Under the pieces are notes generated by a model. The model saw only the letters and a program-made list of their open reading frames with translations, was not told the origin of the DNA and made no database searches. A stretch of 64,000 nt of DNA from Cyrtodaria siliqua (taxonomy: Eukaryota > Mollusca > Bivalvia > Adapedonta > Hiatellidae), in NCBI GenBank assembly GCA_037043455.1, contig JAWPHD010001440.1, positions 124,001 to 188,000 of the forward strand, in the 5' to 3' direction. Every line of letters begins with the position of its first letter. The stretch's first letter is position 1. Position numbers and translations under genes: made by a program. This document shows, in pieces, positions 1 to 10,879 of the stretch.

Positions 1-598
1 CGTGTTTTAATAGTACTTTCCAGTTAGTGGCATACCGGTGTTAGTGGCATACCTGTGTTAGAGGCATACCAGTGTTAGTGGTATACCTGTGTTAGAGGCA
101 TATCAGTGTTAGTGGTATACCTGTGTTAGAGGCATACCAGTGCTAGTGGCATACCTGTGTTAGAGGCATACCAGTGTTAGTGGCATACCTGTGTTACTGA
201 CTTAGAGGCGTTCAGTCATAATCCCTCAGATGGTAGCCTCGCACCATTGGCTTATCAGCAGGACACCGGCGCCCCTACGGCGTGCAGACGTTGACGAAGT
301 TTGGAGGAGCTGCTCCGACGCGGAGGCATACCAGTGTTAGTGGTATACCTGTGTTAGAGGCATACCAGTGCTAGTGGCATACCAGTGTTAGTGGTATACC
401 AGTGTTAGTGGTATACCTGTGTTAGTGGCATAGTGTTAGTGGCATACCAGTGTTAGTGGTATACCTGTGTTATAGGCATACCAGTGTTAGTGGCATAACA
501 GTATTGGGCACACCTGTGTTAGTGGCATACCAGTGTTAGTGGCATACCTGTGTTAGTGGAATACCAGTGCAAACCAGTGTTAGTGGCATACCTGTGTT
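1..598. repeat. 17-bp minisatellite array
   Basis: Tandem units of 17 bp of the type gtgttagtggcatacca. Two variants (CCAGTGTTAGTGGCATA and CCTGTGTTAGAGGCATA) often alternate, giving a 34-bp higher-order period. The array runs to the window's left edge and is interrupted at about 197-322 by unrelated sequence that includes an rRNA fragment. No coding function is seen. Confidence 0.9.
197..258 (-). pseudogene. Antisense 28S rRNA fragment inside the minisatellite
   Basis: The reverse complement matches the well-conserved 3' part of eukaryotic 28S rRNA downstream of the sarcin-ricin loop: it contains GCCAATGGTGCGAGGCTACC, then GGATTATGACTGAACGCC, then TCTAAGTCAG. About 62 bp are recognisable. 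The neighbouring 259-322 is GC-rich, unlike the local repeat, and I cannot assign it to 28S. Both sides return to the 17-bp repeat. It is a fragment, not a functional rRNA gene. The match is from recall of the conserved 28S sequence. Confidence 0.75.
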
Positions 599-1694
599 CG
601 AAGTTCGAAAACCAGCTAAATCCGATCAGTAACTCCGGAGTTATGGCCCTTGTTTTTTCTGAAAAATGCTATTTTCTGCCTTGTGAACACTAGAGCCTTC
701 AATATTAATCAGATCTTAACTTTGCCAGTGTCTTTATATCAATGAAAGCTCGAACAAGTTTGAAAACCGGCAAGATCGAAATAATTTCAATGGAGTTATG
801 GCCCTTGTTTTGTCATATTAAGCCTTGTGAACACTCTAGCACCTTCATTCATTATTTGATCTTTACCAAACTTGCCCAGATTGTTAATATCAATGAAAGC
901 TCGGACAAGTTCGAAAAAAAGCCATTCACATCGGAGTTATTGCCCTTGATTTAGTTAAATATGCTATATTTTGCCTCGTTAAGACGATAGGGGCTTCATT
1001 GTTCATCCGATCTTTACCAAACTTTATCAGATTGTTAATATCAATGAAAGCTCGGACAAGTTCGAAAACCATTCATATCGGACCAGCGGAGTTATGACCC
1101 TTGATTTAGTTCAAAATGCTATATTTTACCTCGTTTAGACTTTATTTTTTATCTGAACTTTACCAAACTTTATCAGATTGTTAATGTCAATAAAGGCTCG
1201 GTCAAGTATGAAAACCAGACAGATGGGACCACTAACAGCGGAGTTATGGCCCTTGATTTTGTTAAAAATGTTATAATTTGCCTCGTCTTACGATAGGGCC
1301 TTAATTTTGCATCTGATCTTTGCCAAACTTTACCAGATTTTATGACTCTTTTTTTTTTTATATTATAGTTTTTTTTAAGTTTTTTATTTTTATTTTTTAA
1401 TTTTTTTTTTTAAATTTTTTTTTAGCTCTATGTTGGACCAGTCGGACCAGTAACAGAGGAGTTATGGCTCTTGATTTAGTTAAAAATGCTATATATTTTG
1501 CCTCGGTAATACGGTAGGGCCTTCATTTTTCATCTGATCTTTACCAGATTCTTTAGTTACGGCCCTTGATTTAGTTGATAAGCTGTATTTTGCCCAAAAC
1601 TTTCAAAAAAACGTAATGGCAGTCTCTCGCTTCATTGATGTTATAAGAGCCATGTTAGCCAGTAGAGCTTCCACAGGCCCTCTTGGGCCTCTTG
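599..1694 (+). mobile_element. Pearl/HINE-like element, 3' portion, family with 'gagttatggccctt' cores
   Basis: About six diverged core units of roughly 150 bp carry the motifs gatctttaccaaactt, gttaatatcaatgaaagctc and ggagttatggccctt. The right end has CAGTAGAGC, then the hairpin AGGCCC-TCTT-GGGCCT, then CTTGTT, the same terminus as the elements at 19603-23161 and 29583-32365. The 5' terminus is absent; the element starts abruptly at the minisatellite. An A/T-only stretch (about 1348-1425) interrupts the cores. Confidence 0.7.
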
Positions 1695-1734
1695 TTTTTC
1701 ACAGTAAAACAATAAACGTGGCTCCAGCGTAAAT

Positions 1735-1890
1735 GTAGTGTCTACAAAAGAATTTGCAGCAACTCTGCAGTTCTGCAGGTGAGACGGTTCTATATTTTAT
1801 CTCAATGTAAATGGAGGATGAGACTGGCATGTTCATTCCGGTTGGGTGCCATATAACCTTTCATGAGTTTGGATTCTCAAAATATGTAAG
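1735..1890 (+). repeat. Dispersed repeat, copy 1
   Basis: A stretch starting at gtgtctacaaaagaatttgc recurs at 2855-3040 with scattered differences. The second copy ends in tandem attca units, typical of the 3' tail of short retroposons mobilised by a LINE, so both copies are probably retroposon 3' ends. Position 1891-2379, after this copy, is A/T-rich with no recognisable feature. Confidence 0.6.
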
Positions 1891-2379
1891 TTATATATAT
1901 ATATATAATATTATACCTCGTCGTCAGTAGGTTTAGAAACAGTTTGTATCTGTTGTAAAATTTGCCTGTTGATGGTGGGATAGTACTTTATTTAAATTAT
2001 ATGAGCCGTTTAAACGACAATTTATGATGTCCATGGCTGGTAGTCGATTAATTACTAATCATTTCTCGTCACTTCTGTGTTTTATCTAATAATTATATCC
2101 TAGGTAATATGTTTTCTTAATATAAATAGTTGATGCTATAGAAAATGATAATTGTTTATGTTTTTTGTTGTTATTTAATCGACGACGTCGTCCAAGACGC
2201 CGACGTCAACGTCGAAATTAATGGCTAATACAATCTTTGGTTTTCAAATTGAGATAAAATTATTTTTAATTAAGCTATTAATATCAATTAAAGAGATTTT
2301 TAAAGAGAAAATCAACGTGTTTCATAAACATAAAAAAACATAAAATGTCAAAATTTTGTCGTTTTCGCGTGTTTCGGCT

Positions 2380-3480
2380 CATATATTAAGTACTTAAGGA
2401 AGGAATATCTCTCAGGTGTTGGTCAAATCAAAAATCTGGACTTCATAAGCATTCCGGACTATAACTTCAAAACCATACAGCCAACACTCGTGAACTTCAT
2501 ACATTGCCCTAGATAAGAGGAGGAGCACTATTGTTTTTGGGGTCTGTAGGTCAAAGGTCAAGGTCATGATGACTATATGGAAATACATATTCTACGCGAT
2601 AACTTTGAAACCATTATACCCACACTCCTGAAACTATAGGTAAATTGCTCCTGTTGAGAGGAGAACCCCTGAATTTTTTGGGATCTGGGTCAAAGGTCAA
2701 GGTCGGCAGGACCTTAAATGGAAATAGGCGTGCGAAAACTTCGAAACCGTAACACCCATACTCATGAAACTTCATAGGTACGTTACTCTTGGTGAAAGGA
2801 ACAATTCTATAGATATTTGGATCAGTAGGCCAAACATGAAGTCGCAATGACGTAAATGGAGTGTCTACAATAGAATTTGCAGAAACTCTGCAGTTCAGGG
2901 TGAGAAGGTCCTAGGCCCATTCTCCATATTTTATCTCGATGTACATGGAGGATGAGATGAGCCTGGCATGTTCGTGCCTGTTAGGCGCCATATTACCTTT
3001 CATGTGTTGGTGCACTTTAAAACCTAATTCAATTCAATTCTAAACCACAGCACCCACACTCATGAAACTTCCCTTGGTAAGAGGAGGAACCTGTTGTTTT
3101 GTGGTTCAGTAGGTCGCCATGACCTTATATGGAAATACATTTTGCGCAATAACTTTGAAACCATTATGTACCCACAACACTGAAACTTCATAGATACATT
3201 ACCTTAGATGAGAGGAGGAACTTTATTGTTTTTTGGAGTGAGTATGTAAACGGTTAAGGTCTTCATGACCTTAAATGAAAATAGGCATTCTGCACAATAA
3301 CTTGGAAACCCACATTCATGAAACTTTATAGGCACACTGGTGAGAGGAGAAACTCTATTGATTTTAGGGTCAGCAGGCAGGCAAAGATCAAGGTCACTAT
3401 GACCTTATATGGACATAAGCATTCTGTGCAATAACTTCAAAACCATAACACCCACACTCATGAATCTGTATAGCTACTTC
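2380..3480. repeat. Tandem ~150-bp core array (family with 'cactcatgaaacttcata')
   Basis: About seven diverged units share cattctgcgcaataactt, aaaccataacacccacac, tcatgaaacttcataggt and ggtcaaggtcatgatgacc. Unit size and the 'atgaaactt' core match the other tandem-core elements of this window. No clear termini are visible. The retroposon copy at 2855-3040 lies inside the array. Confidence 0.65.
2855..3040 (+). mobile_element. Short retroposon with (attca)n tail, copy 2
   Basis: Homologous to 1735-1890, and ends in aattcaattcaattc, a short pentanucleotide tail of the kind left by LINE-driven retroposition. It interrupts the core array on both sides. No coding sequence is visible. Confidence 0.55.
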
Positions 3481-3481
3481 C

Positions 3482-3875
3482 CAGCTAGCAAAGCATATGG
3501 GACCCATATGGGTCCAATGTTGTTTTCCATACGGGCCCAATATGGGCTGCCCACATGAGCCCCATACCAAAAGTGCAACCGGGATTAACCTGGGTCCCAT
3601 GTGGGCAGCCCATGTGGGTCAAAGCAGCTAGCAAAGCATATGGGACCCATATAGGGCCCATATAAGTAATCCCACATGGGCGTGCCCAGATATAGCCCAT
3701 ATGGGTCCCATTTACCCTTGCTTTCTGAATGTGGGACCCATATAGGACCCATATGTGTAATCCCACATGGGCTTGTTGAATGTGGGACCCATATAGGACC
3801 CATATGGGTAATCCCACATGGGCGTGCCCGGATATAGCCCATATGGGTCCCATTTACCCTTGCTTGCTGGGTTTG
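3482..3875. repeat. Palindrome-rich 'gggacccatatggg' repeat
   Basis: Repeated blocks built from the self-complementary words gggacccatatggg, cccacatgggcgtgccc and atatagcccatatgggtccc. Because the blocks are near palindromes, all reading frames of both strands stay partly open, giving several spurious ORFs. At least three copies of a ~70-120-bp unit are present. Confidence 0.8.
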
Positions 3876-3889
3876 CCTTTGGTGAGAGA

Positions 3890-4260
3890 AAGAACCCTCT
3901 TGTTTTGTGGGTATATAACGCATGAATATCTCTTGGAATTGACATTGGTGTTGGTCAAATAAAAAAATTGGACTTCCTCACAATAGTGCTCGACATGTAG
4001 ATCGTGGTCTTCTAGTTAGAACATATCTACGCTCTCTCCTTAACACACATACTAATGATTTGTTAAAAAATTATTCATTTTTCTCACTGGCCGGTGTGAA
4101 ATAAACTTCATTTCGCTAGAACCCTCGGGCCATAAAGCAACAGGTGTGCCATTATTGACAAAAGGAACACCAGGGTCTTATACAGATTTTTTAGCCCATG
4201 CCATGGTGCGGTGTCTGTCCGTAAACTTTTTTTGAGGTGACTACTCCTCTGAAACTTATT
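3890..4260 (+). repeat. Duplicated ~320-bp block, copy 1
   Basis: Starts at ctcttgttttgtgggtatat and runs through gatcgtggtcttctagttag and gctagaaccctcgggccat to a fragment of a pearl-like 5' end (gccatggtgcggtgtctgtc). A diverged second copy lies at 4974-5290 in the same orientation, about 1.08 kb away. The spacer 4261-4973 holds no gene I can support. Confidence 0.75.
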
Positions 4261-4973
4261 TGTGTAGTATGCACTTCCATATACGTTTAATTACAGACTA
4301 TATCAATGAAATACACCAAATACCTCATAAAAGCGCATTGATAAACGAGTTCTTCGAGTAAAAGAAATGTATTTTCGTTACGAAAAAATCTTCGGCAAAA
4401 TTATCTAAACAAAAACATAACGTCACGTGGGTCTGTCAATCATTATTTTGACATATTAAATTTGCAAATTAAGAAAGAGTTTTCTGATTTGATTGGTGGA
4501 AGGTCCAAATGACGTTCAGAGATTATTTGGAAGAAGCTATGTTTATGGTTGGAAGGTCACGGACATAATTGCCGTGATTTCATTGGCCAATGGACACACG
4601 TCTGACGGTCGTGTCAGGATAAGTTGTTTTCAAACGGTGTGAAATGCGCTTGTGGGTTAATTAGTTGTTTATTGAAATAATGCCACATATTAAGCTGCCT
4701 GGGGCGAGATTGTTGATTGTACCGAAAGTTGTTTGATCTTATTAACATTGCTAGCGGCAAAAAACAGCGGCCAGTTTTATTCAGTTATCAGAATGAAATT
4801 CTGATATGGCTAGTTTGCCACTTGATTTGTACTGGAATGGAAATGTTCGTCGGGCAAGTGGCGGGCAACCAGATTTGCGAAGGTCACTTGCCCGCACCCA
4901 AAATCCACTTGCCCGGGGCGTCGGGCAACCGTATTTCCGGAACCCTGAATATACCCTCTTGTTTTGTGGGTAA
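4261..4973. other. Unassigned spacer between duplicated blocks
   Basis: No coding region is supported. Around 4850-4930 the words gggcaagtggcgggcaacc and cacttgcccg recur in both orientations, resembling the interior of the CAGTG-ended elements described further on, but no terminal repeats or target duplication could be assigned. Confidence 0.4.
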
Positions 4974-5290
4974 ATATACCCTCTTGTTTTGTGGGTATAT
5001 AACGCATGTATATCTCTTGGAATGACTGGTGTTGGTTAAAAAAAATTGACTTTCTCACAATAGTGTTCAACATGTAGATCGTGGTCTTCTAGTTAGAACA
5101 TAGCTACGCTCTCTCCTTAACACACATACTAATGATTGTTAAAAAATTATTAATTTTTTCCCACTGGCCGTTGTGAAATAAACTTCATTTCGCTAGAACC
5201 CTCGGGCCATTAAGCAACATGTGTGCCATTATTGACAAAAGGAACACCAGGGTCGTATCCAGATTTTTTAGCCCTTGCCGTGGTGTGGTG
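4974..5290 (+). repeat. Duplicated ~320-bp block, copy 2
   Basis: Homologous to 3890-4215 with small indels. Both copies run into a fragment of a pearl-like element (gccgtggtgtggtg here), so the duplicated block was probably copied together with, or is part of, that element. Confidence 0.75.
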
Positions 5291-6420
5291 TTCAACTTCT
5301 TCTTGAAAACTGGTTAATCTATTTTTACTGTCGCGGCCATCTTGAATTTCTGGCCAACCTGCAATTTTACTAGGATCAACTAGATATCAAGAACAACATT
5401 CCTGTGAAGTTTCATGAAAATCCATCAGGTAGTTTCAGAGGAATAGTTGCTACACGCTTTTACTATATAGCTCTATTAAACAAAGATGTCAAATGGCAGC
5501 CATGTTTAACATTGAATAAATAGGATCAACTAGACATCAAGAGCAACATTCCTGTGAAGTTTCATGTATCCACATACCAAGTTTGGTATCTCTAAGTGTT
5601 ATAGTATTGAAAATACGGTCTAGACAAGCATTGTCTATGCATTTTCTATGACCGAGGTCACAGGTCAAGGTCAAGATAACCTTATTTTGGTACGCGACAC
5701 ACCGCTATCCCAAGATGTATTCACATACCAAGTTTGGTATCTCTAAGTGTTATAGTATTGAAAATACGGTCTGGACAAGCATTTTCTATGACAGAGGTCA
5801 AGGTCACAGTGTCCTTATTTTGGTACTCAACACACTGCTATCCCAAGATGTATCCACATACCAAGTTTGGTGTCTCTAAGTATTATAGTATTGAAAATAC
5901 GGTCCAGACAAGTATTTTCTATGACAGAGGTCATAGGTCAAGGTCACCTTATTTTGGTAGGCGACACACCGCTATCTCAAGATGTATCCACATACTAAGT
6001 TTGGTATCTCAAAGTCTTATAGTATTGAAAATATGGCCCGGACAAGCATTTTCTATGCATTTTCTATGACAGAGTTCACAGGTCAAGGACACAATGACCT
6101 TATTTTGGTACTCAACACACTGCTATCCCAAGATGTATTCACAAACCAAGTTTGGTATCTCTAAGTGTTATAATATTGAAAATACGGTCTGGACAAGCAT
6201 TTTTTATGACAGAGGTCACAGGTCAAGGTCACAGTGACCTTATTTTGGTACGCGACACACCGCTATCCCAAGATGTATTCACATACCAAGTTTGGTATCT
6301 CAAAGTCTTATAGTATTGAAAATATGGCCCGGACAAGCATTCGGAAGGACGGACAGAAGGACGAGGTGCAAACCTATAGTCACCCCCGGGACCGGTGGGG
6401 GACTAATAAATGCATTAAAG
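5287..6420 (-). mobile_element. Composite pearl-like element with ~130-bp tandem cores
   Basis: 5287-5560 is a reversed fragment of the family seen at 25723-27198 (reverse complement of gtagcgactactcctctgaa). 5560-6345 is a second tandem array of about six ~130-bp units carrying ccaagtttggtatctctaag, agtattgaaaatacggtc and ggtcaaggtcacagtgacc. After the array come a degenerate GGAC microsatellite and a GC-rich palindromic end (cacccccgggaccggtgg). The short ORFs across it are products of the repeats. Confidence 0.6.
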
Positions 6421-6487
6421 AGAAACAAGTAAACAGTCATCCAATATTGAAAATGGTCAACACACCCGAACAAAAGTTAAAAAACCC

Positions 6488-7066
6488 ACAAGAGGTCAAT
6501 GACCTTGAAGCTCTACTGATTATTTTTGGCCGTGGCGGCCATCTTGAATTTCCGGCAGACCTAAAATTTTGCTAGGATCAATTAGACATCAAGAGCAACA
6601 TTCCTGTGAAGTTTCATGAAAATCCGTCAAGTAGTTTCAGAGGAGTAGTCGCTACAAGTTTTCATTATATAACTCTATGTAAACAAAGATGGCCGCTGGC
6701 AGCCATGTTTAACGTCGCATCAAAACGATTTTCGACAAGGACCAACATCATGTCATGCTGATCATTTAAGAAAAAGTCCCATATCAATATCACTTATAGT
6801 TTTCAAGAAGTAGTCGCTACAAACTTGTTTTTTAAAAACCTATTTTTAGATTTGGCGGCCATCTTTGATTTCACAACAACATAAATTTTTGCTAGGATTC
6901 ATGGGCAACATTTCTGTAAAGTTTCATGAAAATCCATTCAGTAGTTTCAGAGGAGTAGTCGCTACAAAAACAGTTTACGGACGGACAGACGGACGGACGG
7001 ACGGACGTCCGGACGGACGGCGCACCACGGCATAAGCTCTGCTGATCTCTGATCAGTCGAGCTAAT
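6488..7066 (-). mobile_element. Pearl/HINE-like element, short full-length copy
   Basis: On the minus strand it starts TTAGCTCGACTGATCAGAG, passes ATGCCGTGGTGCG and a long CCGT microsatellite (plus strand ACGG at about 6975-7020), holds about three ~160-bp cores, and ends ATCAGTAGAGCTTC, then the hairpin AGGTCA-T-TGACCT, then CTTGT. The 5' word AGCTCNACTGAT is the inverse of the 3' ATCAGTAGAGCT. It is the same family as 25723-27198. Confidence 0.75.
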
Positions 7067-7771
7067 TACACTTCACTATTTTGACAAAAATGAACAGGTA
7101 GATGCCATCCTGAATGTTTGTTGATCAATGCTGAATATATTATAGATGCTTTAGAGGTAAGATGGTTGGATTCTGCGTTGATATAGTTATTTTAAAGACG
7201 TCCTTCTTCTTAGAAACTGGAACCGGAAGTTCCATAAAGAACAGAAATTAGAAATGTTGATGAAGAACATCAAATAGCATCACCATCTTTTGCGGCGGAT
7301 TAAATGTATTTAACATTCACCCTTTTGCCATTAATCAAAATCCGCTCTCCATTGTCGGAAGATTTCGAGTTCGGGGTGACTGTGACGTCATATCCGCCAT
7401 TACCCCACCCACAAATTTAAAAGGAGTTCAGAATAATGTACCTGTTCGATCTCTCAATTTATGCATTAAACTTGTTATTTTTTAATAAAATCGTTCTAAA
7501 TGATTCGTAAGTATTTATATTTTCACACTCGACCTTTAGAGTTTGATTTTTCCTTCGATACATTCTTAATTTAGCTTTAAAGTGAACCGACGCTCAACGT
7601 GGGCAATGCATTTACAATATGACAAGAATTATGTATAAATTTGATCGCTAAATTTATGCATTAAACTTCAAGTTCGTTATTTTTGGATAAAATTTGTCTT
7701 AAATGATTCAGAAATACTTTCATTTTCAAGCTCAACTGTTTATTTGAGTTTTGTTCATTGATTTGTTCTGA
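7067..7771. other. Non-coding stretch with diverged ~200-bp tandem duplication
   Basis: Two diverged blocks begin aatttatgcattaaactt (about 7457 and 7651) and continue through ataaaatNgttctaaatgattc. No coding region is supported. Confidence 0.4.
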
Positions 7772-8244
7772 AGGTTTACCACCACCAATTACATGTAAAC
7801 CTCCGAGGTGTAGTCGAATGTAGTTCCTATAATAAAAAGTAATCCCTCCTTTTTCGATGGAAATGGGCAATATAAGTAGGGGAAAACTGCCCATTTCTAT
7901 TCGATTTTGTGGTTATATGTATAAGAAGCGTATTAATAGGTTTTACTGGATCACTGATGAACATTTTCGAAATTTCGACTCTATGCTTACACTTTGTGAG
8001 CAATGAAAACAGTCGATCAATAAAAACAGCTGTACCCTTGACCTGTTTAGTAAACAAACAAGAACTTTCTTACATGTCTTGTGACCCCACGTTTTCTGGT
8101 GATTTTTCAAGTGGAAAAATAGTTTTCTATATGAACATTACACTGCTGCATTATCCATACTTGAGTTGAATTTGCAGCAAATCATTAATATGTGACACTT
8201 TAACATTGGTGTCTATGGGGAAAATAATTGGTGCTTTCATACCT
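7772..8244 (+). repeat. 473-bp direct repeat, left copy
   Basis: Nearly identical to 9118-9590 at a constant offset of 1346 bp, with no indel and only scattered substitutions seen (gggcaatata here, gggcattata there). The copy starts AGGTTTACC and ends CATACCT, so its ends are short inverted repeats (AGGT...ACCT). The right edge reads CCTATAAGAG and the left copy-2 flank reads CTCTTATAGG, its reverse complement. Small ORFs on both strands are duplicated with it, with no recognisable domain. Confidence 0.9.
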
Positions 8245-9117
8245 ATAAGAGATGCGTGCAGTAATTAGGACTCGCTCAGATTCGTACCTAGGGACACTTT
8301 TCCGATAACAATTGGTAAAATAAGCTCAATAATAAGTTTTCCATAGTTTATTACATAGGTTTTGAGCGTTTTTAGTCCAATTTTGTCTATAAAAGCCGTA
8401 ATTTTGAGTTTCAGTTTATTTTCTTGTTTAAAATGACGTATTGGTGAAGTGTTTGCAGTTGAACTACGTCTTTTGGTTTCAACATGTAGGGTTGCATGTT
8501 TGCAACATGTTTTCATGAATTAAATTTGCATGACAACCGGTTTGGTAGGCATGAAACCACTAAATCTTTCCCCTACCCCCCTAAAATAGGATATTGTGAA
8601 AAATGAAGATTTGTGTAAAAGATAAAATATTATTCCTTATCATTCAAACTCGACTTGGTAGCGTTCAGCTAGTATCAATTCTGATTTTAGCGGTATTTTT
8701 GGCATTATTAAGCTCGTATTCGCTCCTATAATCAGGTATGGTACCTCAAATTTTGAAGAATTTGACTGAAAAATCAATTTTGGCATGAAAATCGACATAA
8801 ATTGGCCTTTTCATCGTCCTAATTGTACCTAAAATGCATATTTTTATTATGTCCATTGAATGTTCTAAACATTTGATCTATTTAATATGGTGTATGGACA
8901 AGAAATGCCGTTTGGTATGACAATTCAGATAGTGTAAAATTAAAAAAAATATCTCTGACTTTTGTCGATTTCAGACTATTGTCCTTGGTATTCACAAGAC
9001 CATATCTCTGCAAATAATCATTCGATTTGCATGAAGTAAGTGTTTTTAAGCTTGTTATGAAAATGACAACACAAACTCCTCATTTAAAAAACATCTGAAC
9101 ATGTTTTCTCCTCTTAT
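8245..9117. other. 873-bp spacer between the direct repeats
   Basis: Non-coding as far as can be seen. Its outermost bases with the adjoining repeat ends form a 10-bp inverted repeat (CCTATAAGAG/CTCTTATAGG). With the flanking 473-bp repeats it could be a small non-autonomous LTR-type element (TRIM-like) or a duplicated-and-interrupted block. I see no convincing primer-binding site or purine tract. Confidence 0.4.
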
Positions 9118-9590
9118 AGGTTTACCACCACCAATTACATGTAAACCTCCGAGGTGTAGTCGAATGTAGTTCCTATAATAAAAAGTAATCCCTCCTTTTT
9201 CGATGGAAATGGGCATTATAAGTAGGGGAAAACTGCCCATTTCTATTCGATTTTGTGGTTATATGTATAAGAAGCGTATTAATAGGTTTTACTGGATCAC
9301 TGATGAACATTTTCGAAATTTCGACTCTATGCTTACACTTTGTGAGCAATGAAAACAGTCGATCAATAAAAACAGCTGTACCCTTGACCTGTTTAGTAAA
9401 CAAACAAGAACTTTCTTACATGTCTTGTGACCCCACGTTTTCTGGTGATTTTTCAAGTGGAAAAATAGTTTTCTATATGAACATTACACTGCTGCATTAT
9501 CCATACTTGAGTTGAATTTGCAGCAAATCATTAATATGTGACACTTTAACATTGGTGTCTATGGGGAAAATAATTGGTGCTTTCATACCT
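9118..9590 (+). repeat. 473-bp direct repeat, right copy
   Basis: Near-identical partner of 7772-8244. It is followed by gaacaggaac; the left copy is preceded by tttgttctga, so the outer flanks are partly complementary (tgttc/gaaca) rather than a direct target duplication. Confidence 0.9.
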
Positions 9591-10477
9591 GAACAGGAAC
9601 TAAACTTTCCTGTTCTGAATTGAACTTGAAAGTGAACTCGGTCACTTTTACAATGCAATTACTATGGAACAATATGGCGGGAGGCTCCCCGAGATCGAAA
9701 ACTCGTGAAAACGAGAGCGAGATTTGATAATGGCAAAAATTCTAATATTTGATGTTCTTCTGCAACATTTCTAAACGCAACACGCTAGTTGTAACCTTTA
9801 TGGAAAGATGTAATTTGACAATCAAACAAACAAAAATCGCTTTCTGCGTATGAATTAACATAACTTTTTCAGATTATAGGTGGGGTGTGCACCAGTTGCT
9901 CCCAACCCTGTTTGTTTTGATAATAATTTCACCTTTTCCCCCAATGTTTCAGAACTTAGAAATTGTTTGGTAATATGCCTACATTCCCTTTAATACAACG
10001 AGTCTCTCTTTGTTTGAATGCTTTGTTTGAATGCGTGATCAAATCATCAAAATTGTCACGTATTTATTTAAAGGTCCTCTACCCCAATCTGCGGAGTTCT
10101 AAATCCGCATAAAATCCGCACCTGTTATAATTAATCAAATTAAACGCAACTTCTCGATAATGATTGGTAAAGACAATCATACGAGATATTCCTAATGATT
10201 AAAAAATAATTTATTTTTGACCAATCGCAGCTCTTGATTTCATTTAGCTCGATAGAATTTCTATACAATGGAGGAAAAACAGATGATTTCTATTTTGAGA
10301 AATTATTGCGTCGAAATTATGCATGAAGAATAAAAACTTACACCAGAACTAAAATATTTTTCTCCAGACATGTTTGAATTTTGAGCTGCAAGCGTTGAAA
10401 TGACGCCATAATGTAAGTTCCAGCTAAGACGACGAATGTTGATGTCCCGTCTCCCTGTCCTAGTTTTGACAGCCGAG
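9591..10477 (+). promoter_or_regulatory. Region upstream of the MEGF8 start codon (promoter/5' UTR candidate)
   Basis: Least repetitive stretch in the first 14 kb, directly before the signal-peptide exon. It holds a locally CpG-containing segment (gggaggctccccgagatcg, about 9679-9697) but no element I can call a TATA box or initiator. A possible acceptor (ctccctgtcctag, ending 10463) lies 14 bases before the ATG, so the 5' UTR may be spliced. Placement of the promoter is inference from position. Confidence 0.3.
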
Positions 10478-10640
10478 ATGAGGAGGGGGTCATTAACGAT
10501 AATACTGGCCATCTTGATGTGCTTGCCGTCAACAGGCGACACTTGCAAGGGACGGACGCTTCTCACCGACAAATCAGGGATTATATCTGATGGCAGCGAG
10601 GATTATCCGAACTATGCTCGTTGTGAATGGCTCATTGATG
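10478..10640 (+). CDS. MEGF8: MEGF8 coding exon 1: signal peptide and start of CUB domain
   Basis: The ATG at 10478 opens MRRGSLTIILAILMCL, a basic residue pair followed by a hydrophobic core, then PSTGDTC, which fits a secretion signal cleaved near residue 20. After it come the first CUB residues (GIISDGSEDYPNYARCEWL), matching the start of the N-terminal CUB of vertebrate MEGF8. An in-frame ATG at 10436 would add 14 residues and bury the signal, so 10478 is preferred. The exon ends in phase 1 at GATG|gtgaga. The next exon is 31.9 kb away. Orthology rests on the whole chain of exons, not this one alone. Confidence 0.88.
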
Positions 10641-10670
10641 GTGAGATATTTTCTTGTTATTTTTTGTAAG

Positions 10671-10795
10671 AATTGAATGTTGTTTAATGACGCATCACCA
10701 CATTTATAGTTATTTAGAGCCGCCCCAGAGACGGGAGAAATCTGCCCTTATCTTACTCTTACATTCCTGTAGATGTTCTTTAACAGACTCGTATG
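10671..10795 (-). mobile_element. Truncated retroposon, minus strand, just inside intron 1
   Basis: Starts on the plus strand with aattgaatgttgtttaatg, the reverse complement of the tail cattaaacaacattcaatt, and continues as the inverse of the 3' part of the element at 16690-16950 (gagccgcccc, gttctttaac). It begins about 30 bases after the exon 1 splice donor. Confidence 0.65.
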
Positions 10796-10879
10796 ATCGA
10801 TCATGTCGATAGGAGCTCGACTTTAAGTAAGGAAGTGTTGATTCTTACGGATAGCGGGAGATGTACATTACTGGTTCTG

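Noticed and set aside
3397..3962. Overlapping 60-122-residue ORFs on both strands
   Set aside because: Produced by palindromic gggacccatatggg repeats that are open on both strands; composition is extremely biased and no domain is visible.
8245..9117. Clear LTR retrotransposon between the 473-bp repeats
   Set aside because: No TG...CA ends, no convincing primer-binding site or purine tract, no coding sequence, and no direct target duplication; left as undecided.
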